NCBI GenBank assembly: GCA_029204225.1
Contig: CM055092.1
Span: forward strand, 21,603,669-21,667,668
Reading direction: 5' to 3'
Length of the DNA stretch: 64,000 nt
From: Diphasiastrum complanatum
Taxonomy: Eukaryota; Streptophyta; Lycopodiopsida; Lycopodiales; Lycopodiaceae
Position numbers and translations under genes: made by a program. The notes under the pieces are model-generated. The model had not been told where the DNA came from, searched no databases, and worked only from the letters and a program-made list of their open reading frames with translations. This document shows, one piece after another, positions 11,301-23,077 of the stretch. Each line of letters begins with the position of its first letter. Within the stretch, counting starts at the first letter, position 1.

Positions 11301-13094
11301 GATGTTAGCTCTACTGTCTCGGTGAAAGATTCTTTTGTGAGACTGCCTGAATAAGGTGACAGTAGAGTACTGAAGCTTATTGCAGCAATTCTCGAAGTGG
11401 CAGCCTTGGCTAGTTAGTTGAAGAGATTCCTCAAGCATTAAAGGCATATATGAAAGAGTGGCTGTTTCACTATATACAATCTTCTTTGTTTATTGTGCTC
11501 TACCAAAACAAGTAAAATATCTATTTACGTCAAACTAATTGTGATTTAACTTTCCCTTGCATCAAGTTTGCTCTCAGTAGACACATAAGCGTAACAAGAA
11601 GTTGTCTTGCAACCAGGTAGATCGAGTTTGCATTAAAAAGCTCGGCCTTTCAGGAGATTTCTTGATGCTAATAAAAATTAACAGAAATTATTAGGCCATA
11701 TTTTGCTTTCATGTGTGGACACGGGAAAGAACTTTGTCTTCTTCAACGTTGAACGTATGATGAAAACCTCGTTTAAGTAAGTAGACTACTGCCCTTTTGC
11801 TTGTGATCAGACTTTCAGTGCTGGTTTCCTTTTCCATCACGGATTGACACTTGGAGCTTGGCTTCAGAAATTTTCACATACTTCACTAGGATTGATGGAT
11901 ATCGAGGTTAGACTGCCCATAATGAGGACACCTGACATTTGACTGTGTTCTCTGACGGTTTGACACTTTCAAAGACCTGAGTATCAGCAATGCGCATTCG
12001 CCTCAAAATGAATTCAAAAGACTACATTTCTTCCATGTTTTAAAATTCCAATGTGAGCAGGCTTTTATGGCTTAGAACAGTCAGTGCATGCCAAGAAGTG
12101 AATACATAGGATTCAAGTAGGAGGTGTGGATAGCTGACCTCACACTAACACATTCTAGAAGTTTTGCTTACACCAGCACATAGGGAACACTATGCTTCGG
12201 TCCAGGCAGGCTCCGATCTAAAGAAAGTTCCACCACCCTTTACAAGAGAATCTACAGGAAATATAATTTCTTATATAGCTGATGGATGCAATTGCAACAT
12301 GTTTGGTTGCTTTCCTCATGCTCGTGCAGCACTAGATTGATAAAATCCAAAGTTCAAACATGCCTCCGCAAGCTAGGCGCTGATTCAGTTGAAACTCATC
12401 GGACCAGTTCTCCTGTTTAGTGACTAGCATTAAGGAAAATGCTCTGGGCCCTTAACATTTCATACTTGTTTTCGTTAGAGATGTGCAATCTCTTGTTTAA
12501 AGATTATAGCAACTGCGGATTCTCAAAGGACCACTTGAACTGCAGTAGAGGAAGTTCTAATGAATGTTGTTTGCAAACGAGTCTGGACGATAGATTTCCT
12601 GAGCTTACAGGCACCCTGAGCCCCCAGTATATCTAAACAAGAGATGCTTGTTCTCATTCGTAAGTTTCGGATTTTTCGTAAGTTCTTAGAACAAGGTGAT
12701 CAGTATGCTAACCAGCTCGAACCTCGCAGCCTGGGGGCATATCTTCCATGCTTGCCTTTCATTAACAAAGTCAACTAAAAAATGACGCCTTCATCGAGAA
12801 TCTCTTTAGAGGATTGCAACTCTATACGGCTCAGATTATCCACTAGGGCGTCTAAGGGCGTCTCTTTCGAACATATATGCTGATTGCAAGAAAAAGTATA
12901 CTAGCCAAATGGATGATTGTGCTTGAGGCATCAGAACTCAAATAAGAAGAGGTTATTGATGAGATTCAACATCTGCAAAAATATTCTCAGCATCATATCA
13001 TGCAGGTTTTGTTCAAAGAGTACTGTAGGCAACATAAACGTAGGACTTTAAAATTATTTGAAAAATTCATAATACGAAGAAGAAAATGAAGTAC

Positions 13095-13352
13095 CATGAG
13101 CATCTTCGACACATTGCTAGCACCAAAGATCTTGTGAACTGATGCAAATCTTTGAGGTTCATGAGCGGGAAAGTATGGTAGGAAAGGACACTCTTGTGCG
13201 CATCTCCTCCGTAACAATTTACATGCTGCACATGGCTTCACTGGAGCCGCTGGGCCCTTAGACATGATCATGCTCCTATGTAATTTTGTCTCCTGCTCTT
13301 CCAGACTTTGCTTAACAGCTTCAATTTTGAGGATGCCTTTAGTACAGGGCAT
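13095..13352 (-). CDS. LBD15-like: LOB-domain transcription factor, exon 1 (zinc finger and GAS block)
   Basis: This is the first coding exon of the LBD gene. It encodes the LOB zinc-finger-like CX2CX6CX3C motif (CAACKLLRRRCAQEC), then PFLPYFPAHEPQRF and the GAS block ASVHKIFGASNVSKMLM, and stops at donor ATG|GTAC (13091-13094). The start is uncertain. ATG at 13352 gives a 28-residue extension before PCAAC and a spliced protein of about 208 residues; ATGs at 13271 or 13265 give about 181. LBD15 relatives carry an N-terminal extension, so I kept the longer form. With exon 2 the LOB domain is complete, with no stop or frameshift: class I LBD. The upstream region (higher coordinates) has CT-rich and telo-box motifs. 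Confidence 0.92.
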
Positions 13353-15136
13353 AGAAAAAAAAGTCAGGGTGAATTTTCAGTATCGTCAAGTTGAACATGA
13401 TATAATTTGGCAGATGAAAGCTTGAAACAGCTTTTTATATTCCAACTTTTTTTCTTGGCCAATTAGGAAGTTTACTCTTTCCAAACCAGAGAGAGTAGAA
13501 TATACCGAAGATTTCAAGAACACCAACGAGTAAGTAAATCCTAATCATAAAAAGCAAGTAGTTTCAATCTTTCATATATAAGATGATTGCAAGCAACATT
13601 GAAGTGAACATTCATAATATTGGGTCATGGCTTGCGCTAGCAACGCCTATACTACAAGGGTGACTTACCGACAGCAGTTGGTTTAATATCAGGCAGCTTT
13701 AAGTATTCCACTAGAACATGAGATGCACATGTAACTGCCTTCGTTTTTGTTCGACGCGACTGCAGATTAATGTGGAAAGCTTAAGTAGCGGCCATCATTC
13801 TCATATGTTTTCAATAACCTGAATCTGAATCTGTTGATCCCAACCCAAAGCTTATTATTTATTAGCGCCTTCTCCTGGGTCCAGAATATGTACATATTAA
13901 GTGTACTTTCAACTAGGATTCCATTGCTATACGTGCTTAAATGTAAGGACATCTTAGCAGCATACTACTTGCTGCGTCATATTCTTGTTACAGGTATTAG
14001 CTTGGATTTATGAGGTAAATGTGTAAAACCTAGAAGATTTGCGATCATCGTGCTTTTGAATGCATATAGTGCAATATCAGGTCTCATTATGAGACCAGGG
14101 GTAGAGTGATCTGTTTGTGATCTAATACAACGAATACTGCATATTATACAGTCACTCGCTATACGCGAAGAGACCCAGAAAGTCGCATGTGAATGCTCCA
14201 ACTAGGACGCAAACTTACGGCATGATTTATTAGGAGAAAACTCACAGTGCAATTCGGATCTCTAGTAAGGTGTTCACGTGACTACAGCTGTTCGACTTAC
14301 AGAGCTGAAACACTAGCTAAGAATGTTTCAAATTGAAGATTCTGAATCCAGTGTAGAAATGAAGCACACTGCTGAGAAAGAGGTATGAGAAAAAGAGGGT
14401 GCGGAAATTTTTGTAGTACAAAATTCTGATGATTAGTTATCCAGATATCTCTTCAATTCTGGGAAACTTAGATCTGATGAAAACAGATGCAAAATTTGCT
14501 CCTTGATTTGTTGTCAAGATGTTTACTATATGTAAAAGAAGCGGATACACTTTTACCCTCTGCCATGGATATTAGAGACTTCTAGTTTTGAAACTGTTAT
14601 GGATGATGAAGAAAAGGAAGAGGTAAGTGGAATTTTCAACTACCTGTGTGCTAGCTGGAGTTTCGTAACACAGTGGCGCTCCACACGCACCGCGCACTGG
14701 CGTATAACAAATGGAGATCATCGAAAGAACACATACACGTCGCAGCTGCAGTCGAGGGAGGCGACGTTTCCTCGGACACAACAGAACTATGGCTAAGAAT
14801 TGCGAAAAGCTCAACGACTCTGAGGAAGATTATGATGATGCTGCAGATTTGAAGCGTAGGAAGGGAATGAAGATGCTGAATACATGACGGTGTTAGAGGG
14901 TAAGCGCGATCGAGCGAGCGAGCGAGAGAGAGAGCGCACAGCAAGTAGTCGCGCCGTGGTGGGGTGGGGTGCAGGTCACCATCGCGCACGTCGCGAGAGA
15001 GGCGAAGGCGACCACGTCACATTTCCCAAGACTTTCCTTTGAATTTTCGCTAGAGTAACTTTTCCAACCGGGTAACCCCCTCCCCGTCTTTCTCAGAGAG
15101 TGTGTGCTCGGTGGGGCCGCCTTCTGTTCTTTTTTT

Positions 15137-15141
<5 letters not shown>
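13353..15141. other. Upstream spacer of the LBD gene; no gene seen
   Basis: About 1.8 kb without a recognisable coding region. It presumably contains the 5' untranslated region and promoter of the minus-strand LBD gene. Around 14900-14935 there is a short GAGCGAGCGAGAGAGA tract and a locally GC-rich patch extends to about 15010. I cannot place a transcription start. Confidence 0.45.

Positions 15142-15171
<30 letters not shown>
15142..15171. repeat. (CT)n microsatellite, about 30 bp
   Basis: CT run upstream of the LBD gene, followed by a perfect telo-box AAACCCTAA at 15187-15195. Confidence 0.95.
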
Positions 15172-15176
<5 letters not shown>

Positions 15177-15419
15177 CTCCTCCCCCAAACCCTAATCTTA
15201 GAGAAATCTTAAATTCTCATGATTTTCATATTCACCCTTTGCAGAATTCCAAAACACTTATGGTATATATAGCCTTTCAATCAAAATCACATTAGTTTTA
15301 CGAGATAAATTGAAAAACACGTGCCCATCAAACAAACCGTGTTAGCTTGAGTTGGTCAAAATCCTATCACACGTGGATCAATCAAAGTGCACAAAACCCT
15401 TTTTGTCCATCACTGCTCA

Positions 15420-15486
<67 letters not shown>

Positions 15487-16395
15487 ATAGAATATTCTTA
15501 AAATAATTTATATTCTCAACTATTCTAGATCATTCTCTCTTTGGAATTTTCAAGACTCTTAATCGGCCCATCCAGTTTTCACCAATGAAAATTGCCAGCT
15601 ATAGGTCATCAAAATTTTAGGGCACGTGGCCCAATGGGAGAGCATGAATCAGGAATCCGAAATCGATTTTTCTCCACGTCAAGGGCATACATTCTCTTGC
15701 ACTCTCACACTCACCTAGTGTATGGCTATATCTTTCTCTCCATCCCCGAAACCCTAATCCCAAATAAACTTAAAGTTTGCACGCTTTTCATTTTGGAAGT
15801 CTCAATTTACACAAATTTTGCAAGAAATCCAAAGAACATTGGTTTATTTGAGTTGGTACTCAAACCCTAAAATACACATGAATCAATCAAAAGAGCATAC
15901 CATCACTGCTAACATTCTTGCTGTTTTCCCTCCCAAAAACCCTAGTCCATAGAAACCCTAGCTTTCCACGCTTCTCATTTTAAAGGGTTCCATCTATCTA
16001 TTCACACATTTTACAAGAGGCTCAAATAACCACTATATACATCAACTTTTAGTCCAACCATGAAAAATCGACCAACGTTGGTCAAAACCATAAAGCAAAT
16101 GTGGACGAGTAAAACACACAAAATGCATCTTGTCAATCATTGCTGATGTTCTCTCTCATTGACATTTATCTCTCTTTCTCATTCCCAAAGCATAAATTTC
16201 ATAAAAACCTTAACTTTTCACACTTTTCATCTTGAAGGCCGCAAATACATACTTGGAAAGGATTTCAAACCATTACATTTAGAAGCTTTTAATTCAAACA
16301 AAATGTATATTATTGGACAAAATTAGTTGACCTACTTTGGTCAGAGGATGAAATATATGTGGACCAATAGAATTTGCCAAACGGAAATATTAATT
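15172..16395 (+). repeat. Diverged tandem array of about four 240-480 bp units
   Basis: The same ordered set of short blocks recurs: a CATCACTGCTNACAT block with CT-rich sequence, a CCCTAATC-type telo-box, CACRCTTTTCATTTTGAAG, a GTTGGTCAAAACC-type block, and GTGGANCAATNAAA. Units begin roughly at 15172, 15410, 15900 and 16135. Divergence is high, so the array is old. One unit is enlarged by a CT tract (15422-15484). No coding potential. Confidence 0.65.
15422..15484. repeat. (CT)n microsatellite, about 63 bp
   Basis: CT run inside the second unit of the diverged tandem array, at the place where the other units have only short CT-rich sequence. Confidence 0.97.
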
Positions 16396-16940
16396 TTATT
16401 GGGTTTATTCGAGAATAAGGGTAAAGTCCGCAAGCAAGGACTCTAAGTCGGCAACCCCAAGGGTCATGGCATGATGGGCGCCTAAAATACCATACAAAAG
16501 ATTAAACCTGGGTGTAAAGACTGGCTACTTTTTCGACCTATTGTATAGGGTAATGTGCCTATGAGGGTGCATAAAGACTTGCTTAAGGAATTTAACCAAT
16601 TTGAAGGTATGAAGAGTTTTATTAACCTTGCTCGAGCCATAATCCCCCAAATGGAGCACTTGTTCCCCATCTCAAAGTAGGTTTGTGAGTTGGGGCATGT
16701 CTCTTTTCTCTCTCCACACTATCGTAAAATGAAAACAAATTTTAGAAATAGACCCTATAATTAAGGTCAAATAGCTCATAAATTTTTGTTTTGCTTTGTA
16801 CTATCTTATCCAAGTTATAGGCTTCCAATAATTATAAGAACTCTTGATTGCGTTTCACAATTTTGCTCAAGAATAAAATGATGGCCTACCACCTAGATTT
16901 TAGGGCTTAAGCCCTAATCGATTCCTTCCCAGAACAACGT

Positions 16941-17050
16941 CCCTTTAACCAAGTCTCTCCCGCCAATCACCAAATTTCCCTTTAACCAAGTCTCTCCCAC
17001 CAATCACCAAACGTCTCTTTAACTAAGTCTCTCCCACCAATCACCAAATG
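16941..17050 (+). repeat. 37-bp tandem repeat, three copies
   Basis: Units begin at 16941, 16978 and 17015. Each reads CYCTTTAAYYAAGTCTCTCC then CRCCAATCACCAAA, with a few substitutions. Non-coding. Confidence 0.92.
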
Positions 17051-18240
17051 ATTTGTATTGCTTTGTCAGCAATTCACCCTCCCAAACTCAAATTTTTTCA
17101 CTCATTTTTTGTCTACACAAAAGTCCTAATTTTGACTTAAGATTCTTATGCACATGCATACACTTTATTTTTCTCAATATTGACTCAGCAAACCTTAAAG
17201 AAATGTCTTGTTTATTTCAAGATTTGAAAACGGGGCAAATGCAGAGCTTCTCGTTTATTTCAAGATTTATTAACGCTTTAAATGCAAAGCTCGTCTATAA
17301 ATTCTTAGACTTGCAATGAACCCAAAAATCAACTGTCTACTTTAGGGTTTTTATGAGCCCCAAGCAATGCACTGGACTGGACTGGACCAATCTGAATGTG
17401 AAAATTTTGTTTCTCTCTCTACGTGTGTGGGTGGGGTCCCTGCCGTGTCGTCCAACGCACGGACCGCTAACATGCTCTGAGCTCTCTATCAATTTTCAAA
17501 CCAAACACGCACAGTAATAGCGGGGCACTTCACGATCGCTTATCTTGCAAAAAAAACGACAGCAGACTGCACGTTGTCATGGCATTTTCCTAAGCCCACA
17601 CTATTTATTTTCTTCAAAGCGATTTCCACTTCTCTTCCAAAGGCGGGCTATCAAAATCAGGACTTTAACATCAATACTAAATCCCCAAATGATCAAAACA
17701 TGTTGAAAAGTCGTATCTCTGATTCCTTCAAAGCTTCCGGTTCAATTTGCAAGTCATATCCAATTTTTTTTCGCCCACCATGGTAAGACTTTATGTTTTC
17801 ATGTGAGCCAAGTCAAAACTAAAGGGGATGCTCTGCAAACCTCATTTGAGTTATCCTTCAAAAAAAAACCTGCATTTTTACATAACTTCTCAATTTTTTG
17901 AAGACAAAAATTGTTAGATATTTTATGATACTTGTTTTATGATGTTTTATATCGATTCCATTCCTATACTTTGCCGATTTTCCCGAGCACTCGTCGATGA
18001 GCCTTTTAATATAGCCTTGCGGATATGATACAATCAAATGTGTGAGGAAAATCAAACTCATGATTCATTATGGGCAAGGGGAGAGGCTAGAACCTAAAGA
18101 TTTATAGAAATTCCATGTGATGTTTAGTAGTGAGACTAGTAAAGATAGTGAAGTTTAGTAGTGACACTGGTAAAGATAATATTTAAAATCCCATGTGAAG
18201 TTTAGTCGTGAGAATGGTAAAGATATTATAAAAAATTCAA
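17051..18240. other. Non-coding spacer
   Basis: About 1.2 kb with no supportable gene. It holds a telo-box on the opposite strand (TTTAGGGTTT, 17341-17350), a CTGGACTGGACTGGA micro-repeat near 17371-17385, and two diverged copies of a GTGAAGTTTAGTAGTGA-type block near 18115-18240. Confidence 0.5.
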
Positions 18241-18751
18241 TGTTCCAAGTTATATCCGCAGATCACTGAGCTGTGCATGTTGTGCATACTTCCCTCACAC
18301 ATTGTTCCTATATTAAATAACAGAGAGATTGACTAATCTAATTTGCATAAGAGATGATTAATCCAAAGTGTAGTAATCAAAATAACGCATTATGCTAATT
18401 CTAACTAATTCTGGCTGTACGTCACTATCTTTCGTGTTGTAGTTGTATTCGGCTGCTTGTATTGTGTGTTCACACCCTAATTCCATTTTGCAAAAAATGT
18501 GAAGAACAAGCTATCGCAAAATTTCGAAAATGCGAAAAAGTCGAAGGTCTGTGAAAAACGCGTTCTAAGTCATTTTGGCTGTGTCGCATATTTTCAAAAA
18601 TGCGAAAAACCCGATGGTCCATAGAAATATGTTACGAGTCATATTTTGGCCATATGTCGATTTTTCAGAAAAGTGATAAGAATGCGAGCTGTGCGAAACT
18701 TAGCTCAAATATGCAGACAGTTCGAAAAATGCAAGGGACAAAAATGCAAAC
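18241..18751 (-). repeat. Probable 3' LTR of a minus-strand copia element
   Basis: On the minus strand, sequence just after the decayed Pol end reads TGTCAAAGCGTTTGC from 18751, and about 510 bases on reads TTGGAACA ending at 18241, a TG...CA pair typical of an LTR. It contains a two-copy internal repeat (about 70 bp; ATGCGAAAAA blocks at 18530 and 18600) and a TTTAATATAGG motif. The outer boundary is tentative because the 5' LTR is missing. Confidence 0.55.
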
Positions 18752-18759
18752 GCTTTGAC

Positions 18760-19465
18760 ACTTAAAAACCTTAAGTTTCTTCAGCTCCCTCTCAAAGCAG
18801 GTATTTTTGTGACTCCCAAGCTTGCCCTTTGTCTTTCAAACATTGCCTTGTCCAAAGGCTTTGTGAATATATCAGCTACCATCTACTTCGTTGAAATGAA
18901 TACGGTCTTTAGCTCGTTTCTTTCAACCAGATCCTTGATCAAGTGATACTTGATCGCAATGTGTTTCGTTCTGGAATGAAACACTGGGTCCTTTGTCAGA
19001 TGTATAGCGGAGGTGTTATCCATGTATTGTAGCAGCGGCTCATCAGTGTTCTCTCCCAGTCCATCTAAGAACTGTTTGAGCCATGTTAGCTCATTAGCCA
19101 TCTTGGCTGCAGCAATGTATTCTGCCTCACAGGATGATTGGGCAGTTATGGTCTGCTTCTTGCTGATCCGGAGAACAGCTGCATCTGCTACGATAGTACA
19201 GCCTCCTGATACGCTCTTGCAGTCGTCCTTGATGGATGCCCAGCTCGCATCACTGTAGGACTTCACCTGAAATCCTACATCATGAGAAAAACAAAGTCCA
19301 TATTCCTTTGTGTGTTGCAGGTATTGTATGATCCTCTTGGCAATTTTCCAGTGTCTAGGTCCTGGATTAATATTAAACTGGCTCAGTCTAAACATTGCGT
19401 AAGCAATGTCTGCCTGCATATTGTCCGCCAAGTACATCAAGAACCAATTAGCCTTCTGTAAGGTG
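18760..19465 (-). pseudogene. Ty1/copia remnant: RT C-terminus and RNase H
   Basis: An open minus-strand stretch (19440 to 18883) encodes the end of copia Pol: LMYLADNMQADIAYA, the RHWKIAKRIIQYLQ block, YSDASWASIKDDCKS, SSCEAEYIAAAKMANELTWL and the SRTKHIAIKYHLIKDLV block. Beyond a stop it continues as VADIFTKPLDKAMFERQ in the expected position. The RT active site and everything upstream are absent; the homology stops at about 19465, where gypsy-type sequence on the other strand takes over. Confidence 0.88.
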
Positions 19466-19639
19466 GGTAATTATTTTCTTATATGCTTTATGCCTTGGAA
19501 ATGATTGAATGCACTAAATGTGGATTTTAATTCTTATTTGTGTTGGTTAAAAGATTTTGTTTACCATGACAAAATTATCATATGCAACTTGCAATGATGA
19601 CTAATAATCTAAAGTTCGAAAAAAATTTGTCATAAGGTG

Positions 19640-20822
19640 AAACCTTTAGGAGACTTAGATAGAAATTTAGTGACGTTTTCCCAAAACAACTACCAAAGGG
19701 TCTTTTCCTCTCTTGGGATGTCGACCATGGGATAAAACTTTTTCCTGAAAGTTCACATATATCAAAGTATCCATACATAATGAGCACTAAGGAAGAGGAT
19801 GAAGTGTTTAAGTGCAAAACTTTGATAAATGGGCCATATTAGACCTAGTAAGTCCCCTTGAAGAACACCTATACGTTTGGTTAGTGAAAAAGATGGGATA
19901 ATTCGTCTTTGTGTGGACTCCTTACCCCAAATGAATGAACTGGTTTATTAGTTACATGTGCAAAGTACTTCACCAAAATCAATTTGAGATCAGGGTATAT
20001 CGGATTCAAATTAAGAGTGAGGACATTGAAAAAACTAGGTTTACAACAAGGCACGACCGTTATGAGTTTCTAGTCTTGCTATTTGGATTAACGAATGCCC
20101 TTGCAACCTTCCAACAGATGAACGATCTTCTCTCAAGACTATCTGAGGTTACTACGACGAGAAGCTCTACGCCAAGACATCTAGGTGCGAATATTTTCAA
20201 AGAAGGCTAGTTTATCTCGATCACATTATCTCGAACCGTGGGTTGAAATTTGACCCTAATAGAGTCTGTAAGGTTCGTGAGTGGCCCATTCTCCTTACCA
20301 AAAACGAAGTCAAATTTTCTCTTGGCTTAATTGGGTTCTTTTACTGATTCATCAAGGATTATGCAATTACTGCATTACCCTTGATGAATGTCCTCAAAGG
20401 GGTGAGAAGAACTAGCTGGCACAGTAAGTATAGTCCTTTGGTTACTTGGAGTGAAGAGTTGAATCAATTTTTTAGACTTTGAAACATTGTGTCTACAATT
20501 CCAATTTTCCACATAGTCGATCCTAACAAACCATACGTGCTTGAGACGGATGCTAGCGATTATGTTGTAGGTGCAATCCTATATCAGAATGGTAGACCGG
20601 TTGCTTTTAAAAGCAAAAAATTGGATCTTGCTCAAAGGCGGTATTCCACCTATGACAAATAACTTCTTGCAATTATTAATGCTCTTAAAACACAGAGACA
20701 TTATTTATACAGATCCAGGTTTACGATCCAGGTTTACTATAATCACCGACCACCAAGCATTAAAATACTTTAGTTCTCAATTCTTGATAGGCCTCATTAA
20801 CTCAATTCCAAGTTTGCACTGA
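19640..20822 (+). pseudogene. Ty3/gypsy RT-RNase H remnant
   Basis: A heavily decayed gypsy-type pol. Near 19690 there is a trace of the LPKG..PS..DVDH block. RT shows IRVYRIQIKSEDIEKTRFTT, the YEFLVLLFGLTNALATFQQM block (canonical PFGLTNAPATFQ) at about 20060-20120, and near 20545-20700 an RNase H trace LETDASDYVVGAIL followed by GRPVAFKSKKL and TDHQALKYF. Many stops and frameshifts. It is the only Ty3/gypsy trace I found among many copia fragments. Confidence 0.82.
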
Positions 20823-21033
20823 AATGCATGATAGGCATAATGCAGGCAATCAATGTACAAGAACAAGAAATAGAGTCAAAAACTTCCAGGACAATCCTGC
20901 ATATAGGAAAGGGTGCAATATTGATGTCTACACATCACCTCGGATCACGTGAAATCCAAAATCTGAGATTTTAGGAGTATCAAAACCTTTGGATGGTCGC
21001 TACATAAGACCAAGCTGACAGACAACCAAACAT
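20823..21033. other. Short spacer between gypsy relic and tandem duplication
   Basis: About 200 bases with nothing I recognise. Confidence 0.5.
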
Positions 21034-21229
21034 AGTATCATTTGCGCATATCCAAAAAAATAAAAGCCACAAAGATAGAATTCTTTTTTAATTAGCATAT
21101 ACTAACTTCATAAAGAAAGCGAATTGATGAGAGTATCATTTGTGCATATCCAAAAAAATAAAAGCCACAAAGATAGAATTCTTTTTATATTAGCATCTAC
21201 TAACTTCATAAAGAAAGCGAATTGATGAG
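21034..21229 (+). repeat. 98-bp tandem duplication
   Basis: Two adjacent units (21034-21131 and 21132-21229), each beginning AGTATCATTTG and ending GCGAATTGATGAG, differing at only a few bases, so the duplication is fairly recent. Non-coding. It lies about 60 bases from the 3' LTR of the next copia element. Confidence 0.93.
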
Positions 21230-21292
21230 ATTCCATGTTCAGCTGTGTAGATAGCCTCTCATTCCTGGCACCTGTTTCGTTTCCAATCAAAG

Positions 21293-21614
21293 TGATAGCA
21301 CCTTTATGATTAATGATAATCAATGCAACCAGAATGACTTGACATAAACAATAAAACACAGCATGAACAATGATTATACAGCATGCCGTACTGAAAAGAC
21401 ACTATTGCCAGATATGCAAGAAGTAGTACATCCCCTTCGTGTAGCTTCTACTTATATCCTACAAATCATCAGAGATTGTTACATGTCATTGTCAATGACA
21501 CGTCACAAAAAAAACTTTAACTGTAATACACCCTTCTTTTAACACCCGCCAATTTTCACATGGGTGTGACGTTCAACAGATGACGGCCTAATAGTTGAAT
21601 TGCTACCAACAATC
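21293..21614 (-). repeat. 3' LTR of the 21-26 kb copia element
   Basis: Minus strand begins TGTTGGTAGCAATTC and ends GGTGCTATCA. It matches 25920-26245 over its length (for example CAGCATGCCGTACTGAAAAG, and CACCCGCCAATTTTCACATG). It is about 322 bp, short for an LTR but normal for copia. Confidence 0.88.
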
Positions 21615-21631
21615 TCTCCCACAATTCAACT

Positions 21632-23054
21632 TCATTCTACTAAAAAACTTTCTCTAACTCCCATCAGATCTCTGAAATACTGAAATTTTTCTTTACCTAA
21701 ACTCTTGGTCATGAGGTTTGCTATCATTTCTTTAGTAGCACAATACTTCAGACCAATTTCTCCAGACTGTACCATATCTCTAACATAGTGACATTGCAGC
21801 CTAATATGTTTGCTTCTCTTATGAAAGCAAACATTTTTACACAAGAAAATTGATTATCACTTTGTAAAACAAAACTATCTACTTTAATCCCTAATTCATT
21901 AATAAGATTCTTGATCCACATGTGTTCCCTTGAAGCATGACACAGAGCCATGTATTCAGCTTCAGTGGTGGATAGAGCCACGGATCTCTGTTTTGGTACT
22001 TGCCCAACTGATTAATGCATTGGCCATGATGAATGCATAACTTGATGTGGATGCCCTGTCATCCTCATTTCCTCCCGAGTCTAAATCTGCATAACCTGCA
22101 ATTCTTGCTTCTTTTCCTGAGCATATTATACCAATGGCAGCTGTTCCATGTAAATATTTTAGGACTCTCTTTCCTGCATTCCAGTGTGCTATGCCTGGGT
22201 TATTTAAAAACTGACTTAACTTCCCTACTGTTGTGCAAATATCTGGTCTGGTACAGACTGCTGCATACATTAAAGAACCAACCATCTTCCTGTAGGGCTT
22301 TAATTCCATTATTGCTTGTTCTTCTTCATCTTGTGGACACAGACTGTTGTTTAGATGCAAACCTGATTCCATAGGTGTTGAGACCGCTGCTGATCTACTC
22401 ATTCCAAATTTCTTGATCAGATTCTTAACATACGATTCTTGTGAAAGTTTTATCCAGCATTCCTCTCTGTTGCGTGTTACTTCTATACCAAGAAAAAAAC
22501 GCAGCTCCCTAAATCTTTCATTTCAAAGTTTTGTAAACACAATTTACATTCACTAATCAGCTTTAATGAACTACTTATCATGATAATATCATCCACATAT
22601 AATGCAATGTATATGCATTCATGATCCACTTCCTTATAAAAGATACTCATATCTGATTGGCTCCTTTTATAGCCAATTTCTGTGAAAAAAAAATTCTACT
22701 CTCTCATACCAGATTTTGGAGGCTTGCCTTAATCCATAAAGCGCCCTCTGTAATTTACAGACCATGCATGTGATTTGCTTATATCCTTCCAAGTTGTGCC
22801 ATATAGACTTCTTCGGTCAATTTTCCATTTAAGAAAGCTGTTCTCATGTCCATCTGGTGTACATATAGGTCCCTAGCCACTGCCCATGCCATAAGCAACC
22901 GAATTGATCCAATCCTTGCTACATGAGCAAAGGTATCCTCAAAATCAACTCCCTCCTTCTGCGCATACCCTTTTGCAACTATCCTGGCCTTATAGCGCTC
23001 CACCTGTCCCTCTGGTCCACATTTCACTTTATATACCCATTTGCATCCAATCAC
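21632..23054 (-). pseudogene. RT and RNase H of the 21-26 kb copia element
   Basis: The minus strand carries GCKWVYKVKCGPEGQVERYK (near 23040), the FEDTFAHVARIGSIRLLMAW block, HQMDMRTAFLNGKL, a YGLRQA trace, LYVDDIIMISSS (the catalytic YVDD near 22580), then the SRSAAVSTPMES, MVGSLMYAAVCTRPDI and HWNAGKRVLKYLHG blocks and the RNase H block ALSTTEAEYMALCHASREHM, ending GVRESFLVE before the stop at 21632. Frames change near 22770, 22400, 21965 and 21840, so Pol is not translatable. Confidence 0.88.
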
Positions 23055-23077
23055 ATTGGCATTTGGTGGAGATTTTA

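Larger units (their letters stand above)
6820..13094 (-). other. LBD gene intron, about 6.3 kb
   Basis: The intron joins donor ATG|GTAC (exon 1 ends at 13095) to an acceptor at 6820-6822 (TTCTGTTCAG before exon 2). Its position, after the KML motif of the GAS block, is the usual conserved LBD intron site. Angiosperm LBD introns are normally a few hundred bases, so this one is expanded. It holds three (CT)n tracts, a three-copy primer-site-like tandem repeat (8885-9090), a 48-bp tandem duplication (9811-9907) and a decayed copia RNase H (10905-11300). Apart from those I see no gene in it; short open stretches look random. Confidence 0.85.

Noticed and set aside
6451-13352. Two separate partial LBD genes
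   Set aside because: The pieces are complementary halves of one LOB domain, on one strand in the right order, with compatible donor and acceptor at the family's usual intron position.
14572-14989. Overlapping open stretches on both strands upstream of the LBD gene
   Set aside because: Compositionally odd, without domains, and in a locally GC-rich patch; more likely promoter or 5' untranslated sequence.
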